From JBLMZW01 sp050259035 (GTDB taxonomy: Bacteria; Bacillota; Syntrophomonadia; Syntrophomonadales; DTU052), in contig JBLMZW010000205.1 of assembly GCA_050259035.1 (NCBI GenBank), positions 1 to 12,198 on the forward strand: DNA of 12,198 nt, written 5' to 3'. Numbering within the stretch: the first letter of the stretch is position 1; the number at the start of each line of letters is the position of its first letter. Of this stretch, positions 6,258 to 12,198 are shown one piece after another. A program made the position numbers and the translations under genes. Under the pieces are notes generated by a model, which did no database searches, was not told the origin of the DNA, and was given only the letters and a program-made list of their open reading frames with translations.

Positions 6258-7454
6258 ATGCTCCCATTATTCAACTATTTGGTGATAGAAATTTTTGCCT
6301 TTTGGATTCTCACTTTAATTTATATTAATGTACGGAAGCGTACTGAAGAACTGGTCTTTGAACAAAAACTATACTTACTGCTGATAATTTCCAATGCTCT
6401 TATTCTTATTTTTGATACCGGGATGTACTTGATAAACGGCCATAGTTTTTTCCTGGGTAGAGAAATCAATATTTTCCTATCGACCTGCTATTATATATTA
6501 AATCCTATTCCGTGTTTGTTATGGTCTTACTATGCCGATTACCGAGTTATCCGTAATCCCCAGCGCTTTAAAAGACTCTTTTTACCCCTGATGATTCCTA
6601 CCTTGATTCATAGTATTTTGGCGCTTGCCAGCATCAATAGCGATTTATTGTTTTACATCGACTATTCAAATACCTATCACCGTGGCTTTTTATTCCCCGC
6701 TACGGTTGTTACCTGTTACTTTTATCTTTGTTACACTTTTGTAAATATTATCAGGAGCCGGCGAGTAATTCGAGCCGACGAGTATTATCCTATGCTGTCG
6801 GTTGCAATTCCTCCGTTCATTGGAGGAATAATTCAGTGGTTAGTATACGGATTATCATTGATATGGCTTGCCATGTCTTTTTCTCTTCTCATAATTTTCG
6901 TGAATGTTCAAAGCAAAGAGATATACCTTGATTATCTTACCGGGCTTTTTAACCGGCGGCAGTTGGATAACTATCTGTCCCAAAGACTGAAAAGCCGTCG
7001 TAACGGCAAGATGTTGGCCGGTATTATGATGGATATTGACAGCTTCAAGGAAATAAATGATGTGTTTGGACATCAAGTCGGGGACCAAGCCCTGGAGCAG
7101 ATGGGCAATATTTTAAGAAATAGTTTTCGGAAAAACGACTTTATCTCTAGATACGGGGGGGATGAGTTTACCGTTATTATAGAAGTTAATGACCGGACAG
7201 ATCTTGTTCAGGCTGTCCAGAGGGTTAAGGATAATGTGGATCAATTCAATCAGCGGGGTTTAACCCCGTACGAATTGCGGCTTAGTATAGGTTATGACGT
7301 ATATAATGCTGAATCGGGGATGTCCATGGACCAGTTCCTTAAACATATCGATCATTTAATGTACGAAGATAAATTAAGTAAACCTGAAAAAATAAGAATT
7401 AGTACATTAGACCTTTCTTCTGAGTTTCATACTGATTCGTTATTTCCTTTCTAA
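6258..7454 (+). CDS. Seven-helix membrane diguanylate cyclase (GGDEF), first of a tandem pair
   Basis: This 398-residue protein is predicted to make cyclic di-GMP from two GTP under control of a membrane sensor. About seven hydrophobic helices fill residues 1-218, then a GGDEF domain spans about 224-385: DYLTGLFNRR (225-234), metal-binding MMDID (257-261), FGHQVGDQAL (270-279) and GGDEF (300-304). An RxxD inhibition site (RKND, 291-294) lies five residues before GGDEF, so product feedback is expected. I chose ATG 6258, not GTG 6249: AGGGA at 6243-6247 is well spaced for 6258 and only one base from the GTG, and the paralogue's N-terminus aligns exactly from this Met. The ligand sensed by the helical part is unknown; no extracellular ligand-binding domain is visible. 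Confidence 0.9.
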   Translation: MLPLFNYLVIEIFAFWILTLIYINVRKRTEELVFEQKLYLLLIISNALILIFDTGMYLINGHSFFLGREINIFLSTCYYILNPIPCLLWSYYADYRVIRNPQRFKRLFLPLMIPTLIHSILALASINSDLLFYIDYSNTYHRGFLFPATVVTCYFYLCYTFVNIIRSRRVIRADEYYPMLSVAIPPFIGGIIQWLVYGLSLIWLAMSFSLLIIFVNVQSKEIYLDYLTGLFNRRQLDNYLSQRLKSRRNGKMLAGIMMDIDSFKEINDVFGHQVGDQALEQMGNILRNSFRKNDFISRYGGDEFTVIIEVNDRTDLVQAVQRVKDNVDQFNQRGLTPYELRLSIGYDVYNAESGMSMDQFLKHIDHLMYEDKLSKPEKIRISTLDLSSEFHTDSLFPF

Positions 7455-7464
7455 TAAATAACGA

Positions 7465-7515
7465 TCTTCAATTATTCCCAACAAAAAATCTCCATTTGTG
7501 TAGTACAATTGAAGA
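7465..7515. repeat. 9-base inverted repeat between the cyclase genes
   Basis: TCTTCAATT at 7465-7473 is the reverse complement of AATTGAAGA at 7507-7515, separated by 33 bases. The right arm overlaps the likely -10 of the second cyclase gene. It could be an operator or the base of a leader hairpin; no T-run follows, so a terminator is unlikely. Confidence 0.35.
7504..7509 (+). promoter_or_regulatory. Likely -10 box of second diguanylate cyclase gene
   Basis: TACAATTG is 47 bases before the ATG at 7551, the same distance as TATAATTG before the first cyclase. A -35 is not evident. The second gene may therefore have its own promoter rather than depend on read-through. Confidence 0.3.
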
Positions 7516-7550
7516 AAACATAGTAAAAAACAACGGAGAATGCGTTTCAT

Positions 7551-8735
7551 ATGCTGCTTTTGGTTAACTACCTAATCATAAATTTATTTGCTTTTTCGAT
7601 CCTGGTTTTAATTTATCAGAACGTACGGAAGCGAACCGATGGATTATTGTTTGAGCATAAGCTCTTTTTGCTGCTGGTATTTTCTAATGCTATTATTCTG
7701 TTCTTCGATACTGGAATGTGGTTGATCAACGGCCAAAGATTTACATTGGCTAAAGAAATCAACCTGTTTCTGTCTACTTGTTATTATTTATTTAATCCAA
7801 TCCCATGTTTATTATGGTCCTATTACGCCGACTACCGAATCAGCCGTAGTTTCCAAAGATTTAGGAAGCACCTTTTCCCCCTGATGATTCCAGCTCTGAT
7901 CCATCTGCTGCTGGTATTTGCCAATCTGGGTGGCCATTTTATGTTTTACATAGACGCAAATAACGGCTACAATCGAGGCGCCTTGTACCTGGAAATGGCT
8001 ATTATTTGTTACTTTTATATGCTCTATACATTCGTGAACATCATTAGAAACAGAAGCACAATTAGGTCTGATGAATTCTATCCAATGCTGGCTTTTCCAA
8101 TTCCTCCAATCATCGGAGGAGTAATTCAGGCATTAGTCTACGGGCTGTCTATGATTTGGATCGCAATGTCCTTTTCTTTGCTCATAATTTTTGTAAATAT
8201 CCAGGGTAAAGACCTGCGTTTGGATTATCTTACCGGGTTGTTTAACAGACGGCAGCTGGACAACTACCTATCCCAAAGATTAAAAAACCGAAGAAGCGGC
8301 AAGGTTTTGGGCGGCATTATGATGGATATAGATGATTTTAAAGTAATTAATGATGTTTATGGACATCAGGTCGGTGACCAGGCCCTTGAGATAATGGGCA
8401 ACATCTTGAGAAATAGTTTTCGTAAGAACGATTTTATTTCTAGATATGGCGGAGATGAGTTTACCGTCATTATTGACAGTAAAAACCAGGGAGATCTTAA
8501 TCAGACGGTTAAGAGGGTCAAGGATAATGTAGAACGATTCAACCAGCAGGAATTGGCCCCATACGAATTGAGGCTTAGTTTTGGCTACGATGTATATGAC
8601 ATGAATTCAGACATGACGGCGGATCAGTTCCTTAAACATATCGACGAATTAATGTATGAAGATAAAATGAGTAAAACTGAGAAAATTAAAATTAGAATAA
8701 TGGGTGTTTCTCTCGATTTGCCTGCCGATTCATGA
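7551..8735 (+). CDS. Seven-helix membrane diguanylate cyclase (GGDEF), second of a tandem pair
   Basis: This 394-residue paralogue of the preceding gene has the same plan: about seven helices in 1-218 and a GGDEF domain at about 224-385. DYLTGLFNRR (225-234), MMDID (257-261), YGHQVGDQAL (270-279), the RKND inhibition site (291-294) and GGDEF (300-304) all fall at the same residue numbers; the two proteins align without a gap to about residue 380 and then diverge in a short tail. It follows GGAG at 7535-7538. Differences are most frequent in loops of the membrane part, for example residues 61-68 and 126-150, which may mean different signals. An intact active site suggests both are working cyclases. 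The gene probably arose by tandem duplication, old enough for the DNA to have diverged. Confidence 0.9.
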   Translation: MLLLVNYLIINLFAFSILVLIYQNVRKRTDGLLFEHKLFLLLVFSNAIILFFDTGMWLINGQRFTLAKEINLFLSTCYYLFNPIPCLLWSYYADYRISRSFQRFRKHLFPLMIPALIHLLLVFANLGGHFMFYIDANNGYNRGALYLEMAIICYFYMLYTFVNIIRNRSTIRSDEFYPMLAFPIPPIIGGVIQALVYGLSMIWIAMSFSLLIIFVNIQGKDLRLDYLTGLFNRRQLDNYLSQRLKNRRSGKVLGGIMMDIDDFKVINDVYGHQVGDQALEIMGNILRNSFRKNDFISRYGGDEFTVIIDSKNQGDLNQTVKRVKDNVERFNQQELAPYELRLSFGYDVYDMNSDMTADQFLKHIDELMYEDKMSKTEKIKIRIMGVSLDLPADS

Positions 8736-8780
8736 TTTTCCCCTTTATGACCAATAATAATTAAATAGAGTGTTCACTTC

Positions 8781-8797
8781 AGGAGGGCAGTAAGCTG
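8781..8797 (+). promoter_or_regulatory. Strong ribosome binding site that sets a CTG start
   Basis: AGGAGGG at 8781-8787 is followed after seven bases by CTG at 8795. The frame is open back to a TAA at 8762-8764 and has no ATG, GTG or TTG between that stop and ATG 8876, which is far downstream and has no comparable site. Confidence 0.75.
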
Positions 8798-9241
8798 GCA
8801 AAAGTACTAAGGGTTAAGGATACCAGCAAATGCATCGGCTGCTATAACTGCGTTTTTGCCTGCGCCCGGGAAGCGATGGGAAGTTTTTCTCCCAGAAGTT
8901 CTGCTATACGAATACGTACCCGCGGCGGGCTGCAAAGCAAAATGGTGGCTGATGTCTGCCGGGCTTGTCGGAATCCGGAATGTGCTGCGGTCTGTGAAAA
9001 GGGCGCCCTGCAGGTTCGAAGCGGCGGAGGCATTAAGTTTATAGCGGAAAAATGTGATGCCTGCGGTAAATGCGCCGAAGCCTGCCCGGTCAAGTATTTG
9101 CGGGTTAATGCTGATACCAAAAAGCCTATAGTCTGCAAGCAGTGTGGGTTATGCGCTAATTCATGCCCCTATGATGTACTAATTATGGAGGATATAAAAG
9201 AAGATGCTGAACCGCGACCGGATCAAAGTCCTGAACATTGA
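8795..9241 (+). CDS. Four-cluster [4Fe-4S] electron-transfer subunit of AOR (AorA-like), CTG start
   Basis: This 148-residue iron-sulfur protein is the likely electron-transfer partner of the AOR subunit encoded next. It has sixteen Cys in four groups: 13/16/19/23 (CIGCYNCVFAC), 55/58/63/67, 87/90/93/97 and 114/117/120/124, enough for four [4Fe-4S] clusters. This matches the plan of AorA of Aromatoleum aromaticum AOR and of other 16 kDa AOR partner ferredoxins. It has no signal peptide or membrane helix. The start must be upstream of ATG 8876, which would delete the first cluster motif; CTG 8795 behind AGGAGGG is the only good choice and gives a normal MAKVLRVKDTSKC-type N-terminus. The 3' end overlaps the AOR gene by 38 bases, so expression is coupled. 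Confidence 0.85.
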   Translation: MAKVLRVKDTSKCIGCYNCVFACAREAMGSFSPRSSAIRIRTRGGLQSKMVADVCRACRNPECAAVCEKGALQVRSGGGIKFIAEKCDACGKCAEACPVKYLRVNADTKKPIVCKQCGLCANSCPYDVLIMEDIKEDAEPRPDQSPEH

Positions 9242-11024
9242 TCTCGGGGAAAGAAAATGGGAAGTCACCGAAAGGGAGGACTTGGCATATTACCTGGGTG
9301 GAGTGGGCATTGGAATCCGGCTTCTGGATGAAAACCTTTATTATGACCGGGATCCGCTTGATGCAGCTCAGCCAATAATATTCTGTATTGGCCCTCTTTC
9401 TTCCGTATTTCCCGTAATGACCAAAGCTGTTTGTATGTTCCGGTCTCCTTTAACCGGTGAACTAGGAGAGAGTTACGCTGGCGGAAGGCTGGCTATGAGT
9501 ATGGTCTATGCGGGGTATGATGCTATTGTTATTAGGGGTGATTCGCCCCACCCGATGTATCTTAGCATTGGCCCTGATAGTGTAGATTTTCGCAGTGCCG
9601 AACCTTTATGGGGATTAGGAACAGGCGAGACTGGTCGGTATATGCGTGAAATAGAGCCCGGAGCCGGGTTAAGGTCTATTGTCAGGATTGGCCCGGCGGG
9701 AGAGAACCTAGTCTGGTATGCCTGCCTGAACGTTGATACTTTTCGCCATTTTGGAAGGCTGGGTTCAGGAGCGGTTTTTGGCAGCAAGAATCTTAAAGGC
9801 ATGGTGGTTTATGGGGAGCTTGATTATCCTATCCCCAATGAACGTTTGAAAACTTATCGTAAGACCTACAGGGAGGTTCAAAAGAAGATACGAGAAACTG
9901 ATCTTATGGAGAAATACCGCAGTATAGGCACTCCAATCAATGTTATGAAGCTGAATGCGATGAACTCTTTGCCTACCCGCAACCTGCAGCAGAGTACTTT
10001 TGAAAAGGCCCGTGAAATTTCCGGCGAATCCTTCGCCGATGAACGTTTGTCCCGCAAATTGTCCTGTGCCGGGTGCCCGGTGGGATGTGTTCATATTGCC
10101 CAGAACCGCAAGTTGTTCGGTAATAAAAGGCCTGAATACCGTACGTCTCAATTAGCCTATGATCACGAATTGATTTTTTCATTAGGGAGCTTTTTAGGCA
10201 CGGGAAATAAGGATGACTTTCTAACCCTTCTGGAAGAGGTCGAAGATCTGGGTTTTGATGTAATGAGTATTGGGGTTCTTTTAGGGTGGCTAACTGAAGC
10301 CTTCAGTAATGGCCTGGTTGGGGAGCAGGAATTGGGAACCAGAGTAGAATTCGGCTTCACCGAAGGTTATCTTCATGTTATGCGAAACATAGCCGCCCCC
10401 CAAAATGACCTCTATCGCTTGTTGGGCAAGGGCACCGAGGAAGTAGCCCGACAATTGGGCGGCTTGGATTATGCTATGACTCTTGGGAAAACTGAAATGA
10501 CCGGCTACCACACCGGGTATGGAGCCATATTAGGACAGGCGGTGGGCGCCCGGCACTCGCATTTGGACAATGCCGGTTATTCATTTGACCAGACCAAAGA
10601 CCCCGGTGACCCCAGGGCTTTTGTTTCCTTTATTATCGATGAGGAAATAAACCGTTGTGTAACCAATAGCCTTATCATGTGCCTTTTCGCCCGGGCCATT
10701 TATGATTTTCCTACCATAATACAGGCCTTGAATTCGATCGGAATAGACAAAACAGAAGAGGAATTAAAAGAAATGGCCCGTTCCATATATCGTGAAAAAC
10801 TAAAGGTTAAACAAAAACTGGGCTTCGATTTTCGCCAATTGCGGTTTCCCAAACGTTTCTTTGAAACCGCTTCCCTGCAGGGAAAGTTGAAAGAAGAAGT
10901 AATGCAGGAAATGCTGGATTATTATATCAATGAAATTGAATCTTTTATGGCAGAGGACAACCCTATCGGTGTTAGACCTCAAGATAACCAGACCGTTGAA
11001 AAAAATGAGGGACAGAACCTATAG
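9204..11024 (+). CDS. Aldehyde:ferredoxin oxidoreductase family, tungsten (or Mo) bis-pterin catalytic subunit
   Basis: This 606-residue cytoplasmic enzyme belongs to the AOR family, which oxidises aldehydes or reduces carboxylic acids with a tungsten bis-pterin cofactor and one [4Fe-4S] cluster. Family landmarks are YYLGGVGIGIRLL (29-41), GPAGEN (163-168), FGRLGSGAVFGSKNLKG (183-199), and the cluster ligands Cys288, 291, 295 (CAGCPVGC), with Cys493 in NSLIMC the likely fourth; these are at or one residue from the P. furiosus AOR positions. The common DPR motif of the middle domain (as in yDPRg) is not visible; GYHTGYG (434-440) and ARHSHLDNAGYSFD stand near there. Asn488 replaces the Asp usual before the last Cys. 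This suggests a divergent subfamily; the substrate is unknown. ATG 9204 lies within the ferredoxin frame, behind GGAGG at 9187-9191. Confidence 0.9.
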   Translation: MLNRDRIKVLNIDLGERKWEVTEREDLAYYLGGVGIGIRLLDENLYYDRDPLDAAQPIIFCIGPLSSVFPVMTKAVCMFRSPLTGELGESYAGGRLAMSMVYAGYDAIVIRGDSPHPMYLSIGPDSVDFRSAEPLWGLGTGETGRYMREIEPGAGLRSIVRIGPAGENLVWYACLNVDTFRHFGRLGSGAVFGSKNLKGMVVYGELDYPIPNERLKTYRKTYREVQKKIRETDLMEKYRSIGTPINVMKLNAMNSLPTRNLQQSTFEKAREISGESFADERLSRKLSCAGCPVGCVHIAQNRKLFGNKRPEYRTSQLAYDHELIFSLGSFLGTGNKDDFLTLLEEVEDLGFDVMSIGVLLGWLTEAFSNGLVGEQELGTRVEFGFTEGYLHVMRNIAAPQNDLYRLLGKGTEEVARQLGGLDYAMTLGKTEMTGYHTGYGAILGQAVGARHSHLDNAGYSFDQTKDPGDPRAFVSFIIDEEINRCVTNSLIMCLFARAIYDFPTIIQALNSIGIDKTEEELKEMARSIYREKLKVKQKLGFDFRQLRFPKRFFETASLQGKLKEEVMQEMLDYYINEIESFMAEDNPIGVRPQDNQTVEKNEGQNL

Positions 11025-11036
11025 CGTCCAATAAAT

Positions 11037-11078
11037 AAACCGGCATCCATTTTAGAGTTAGGTGCCGGTTTTCTATAT
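11037..11078. terminator. Bidirectional intrinsic terminator
   Basis: AAACCGGCA (11037-11045) pairs with TGCCGGTTT (11063-11071), with a T·G and a C-G pair possible further in. On the plus strand TTTTCTAT follows, ending the AOR operon. On the minus strand the stem is followed by an ATTTATT-rich stretch, so it can also stop transcripts from the minus-strand genes that converge on it. Confidence 0.75.
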
Positions 11079-11135
11079 CATATTTAGGTTTACCAGACCA
11101 CTGAACCATAAGCTCGATTATTACATTGATGTCTC

Positions 11136-11519
11136 TTACTTAAGACCTCTTCCCGTCTTAAAGTGAACTGTAACGGTTTCCCCTAAAGTCTCCCCGCTTT
11201 TCGCTGTTAAAGTGGGATCAATAACCACTCTGTAATTGGTAAGAGGCTTGAGTTGCTCCAAGGGGTTGACAAAAATAAATCTTCTCATCTCAAAGTCGAC
11301 GGTATCCGGAATTCTAGTAATTGCTGCTGGGAAGGGAGTGCTTCCTTCAAAAAGGTGTACTGAATTCTTGTTAATATCCCATACCGCATCGTTTACCACG
11401 TTTTTATCAAATTCAAGAGTTATAACACCGATCGACGGCGGAACCCCGGTTGCGCCATTGGCCGGATCGGAACTAACAAAGTTTAATGGATTTCCTCCCT
11501 GCCGTATTTTATTTGGCAT
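11136..11519 (-). CDS. Small Ig-like (SbsA/Big_5-type) domain protein
   Basis: This 127-residue protein is essentially one Ig-like domain of the bacterial SbsA (Big_5) type: SSDPANGATGVPPS (16-29), ITLEFDKNVV (33-42), the central VHLFEG region and LTNYRVVIDPTLTAKSGETL (residues 92-111). Such domains are usually parts of larger surface proteins; here it stands alone and has no signal peptide, so its location and partner are unclear. The ATG at 11519 follows GGAGGTGAG with good spacing. That site lies in a possible leader hairpin. It is downstream of the CoA-transferase gene on the same strand, 84 bases apart, and converges on the AOR operon. Function unknown. Confidence 0.78.
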   Translation of the reverse strand: MPNKIRQGGNPLNFVSSDPANGATGVPPSIGVITLEFDKNVVNDAVWDINKNSVHLFEGSTPFPAAITRIPDTVDFEMRRFIFVNPLEQLKPLTNYRVVIDPTLTAKSGETLGETVTVHFKTGRGLK

Positions 11520-11526
11520 TAACTCA

Positions 11527-11577
11527 CCTCCAATCTACAAAGGCATTCGATGTATTTTATGCCGACGTGATTGGAGG
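11527..11577 (-). promoter_or_regulatory. Possible leader hairpin covering the RBS of the Ig-like gene
   Basis: On the minus-strand transcript CCTCCAATC (from 11577-11569) can pair with GATTGGAGG (11535-11527), which contains the GGAGG ribosome binding site. Inside it a second stem of GGCAT with ATGCC (11542-11546 with 11559-11563 on the plus strand) is nested. The fold would hide the RBS. No T-run follows, so it is not a terminator of the upstream gene. Evidence is complementarity only. Confidence 0.5.
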
Positions 11578-11603
11578 GGTTACGCTGAAAAAATTAGTCT
11601 AGA

Positions 11604-12198
11604 TTAAACGATTTTGTTGCTAGGCCTCCATATTCTTAATGTCTCAGCTTCTCTAATCAACTGATCACGGAATCCGGGATGAGCTATTGAAATCAGGCTC
11701 TCCGCTCTTTCCCAGGTTGATTTTCCCTTAAGACACGTTTTCCCAAACTCGGTGACTATGTAATGCGCTAAGGGGCGGGGAACAGTAACTATTGCTCCCG
11801 GGGTTAACTGATGCGCAATGCGGCTAACCACCCGGCCGTCCTTGGTTGTATAGGTGGAAGGCATGCATAAGAAGCTCTTTCCCCCAGGTGAGTCGAAAGC
11901 CCCCTGGACAAAATCTAATTGCCCTCCAGTTCCGGTAATTTGGCGGGGTCCGGCCGATTCTGAACAGACCTGGCCGGTGAGGTCAACTTCCAGAAAGTTA
12001 TTTACTGAAACCACCCTGGAGTTTTGGCAAATAACCCGGGGGTCATTGGTATAATCCACCGGGCAGCCTAGAACCAAGGGATTATCATGCATGAAATCAT
12101 AAAGTCTTCGGGTCCCCATAGCCAGGGTAAAAACCATCTTCCCGTTATTGATCTCTTTTTTGCGGCAAGTTAGACAACCCGCTTCATACATCTCGTAG
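11604..12198 (-). CDS. Acetyl-CoA hydrolase/4-hydroxybutyrate CoA-transferase family, C-terminal part, cut by the right edge
   Basis: The last 198 codons of a CoA-transferase of the acetyl-CoA hydrolase family are present; the frame is open to the right edge (codons for Tyr and Glu precede the Met at 12191), so that Met is internal. Family marks are KMVFTLAMGTRRLYDF, DNPLV, NNFLEVDLTGQV, CSESAGPRQ and GTGGQLDFVQGA followed by SPGGKSFLCMPST, all of the C-terminal domain. It moves CoA between acids, as 4-hydroxybutyrate, butyrate or succinate CoA-transferases do in anaerobes. The N-terminal domain, and the catalytic Glu in the segment before this part, lie outside or at the edge. The substrate cannot be named. 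It reads toward the Ig-like gene. Confidence 0.88.
   Translation of the reverse strand, partial: YEMYEAGCLTCRKKEINNGKMVFTLAMGTRRLYDFMHDNPLVLGCPVDYTNDPRVICQNSRVVSVNNFLEVDLTGQVCSESAGPRQITGTGGQLDFVQGAFDSPGGKSFLCMPSTYTTKDGRVVSRIAHQLTPGAIVTVPRPLAHYIVTEFGKTCLKGKSTWERAESLISIAHPGFRDQLIREAETLRIWRPSNKIV

Noticed and set aside
8876..9241. ATG 8876 as the start of the ferredoxin gene
   Set aside because: It deletes the first four-Cys motif and has no good ribosome binding site, while CTG 8795 is seven bases after AGGAGGG.
12189..12191. Met at 12191 as the CoA-transferase start
   Set aside because: The family has a large N-terminal domain before this segment and the frame stays open to the window edge.

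Overview
The window looks like chromosomal DNA of an anaerobic, low-to-middle G+C Firmicute, probably a Clostridia member of the Peptococcaceae/Desulfotomaculum kind. This is inferred from strong AGGAGG-type ribosome binding sites, TTG and CTG starts, a tungsten/molybdenum aldehyde:ferredoxin oxidoreductase (AOR) with a four-cluster ferredoxin partner, a family-I type CoA-transferase and an undecaprenyl-phosphate sugar operon of the Bacillus YkcB/YkcC kind. No 16S, tRNA or other marker is present, so the taxon is an inference.

Layout. (1) 1-506 has no convincing gene. It holds a nested set of inverted repeats (161-290) that would fold into a branched RNA or cruciform, 45 bases after a short reading frame that enters from the left edge; this may be the end of a mobile or RNA-bearing element. 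(2) 507-5017 is a tight plus-strand operon: a GT39 membrane glycosyltransferase, a DPM1-like GT2, a GtrA-family membrane protein and a GalE-type epimerase. Together they would make a sugar nucleotide, load the sugar on a lipid phosphate inside the cell, flip it and transfer it to an acceptor outside. (3) 5123-5896 is a TTG-started secreted protein made of six helix-turn-helix-like repeats in an A/B alternating pattern (68-residue super-repeat). (4) 5897-6257 is a gap with a perfect 14-base inverted repeat, a possible 57-codon minus-strand frame and a likely -10 element. (5) 6258-7454 and 7551-8735 are tandem paralogous seven-helix membrane diguanylate cyclases, aligned without gaps over about 380 residues and both with intact GGDEF and RxxD sites. 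(6) 8795-11024 is an AorA/AorB-like pair: a 148-residue protein with four Cys4 cluster motifs whose only plausible start is CTG, overlapping a 606-residue AOR-family catalytic subunit. A bidirectional terminator follows. (7) On the minus strand a CoA-transferase (cut by the right edge) is followed by a small Ig-like (Big_5) protein whose ribosome binding site lies in a possible hairpin.

The most interesting points are the structured element at the left end, the glycosylation operon next to an unusual secreted repeat protein, the CTG start of the ferredoxin subunit, the tandem cyclases, and the possible RBS-hiding leader of the Ig-like gene. No CRISPR array, complete insertion sequence, tRNA or rRNA was seen.
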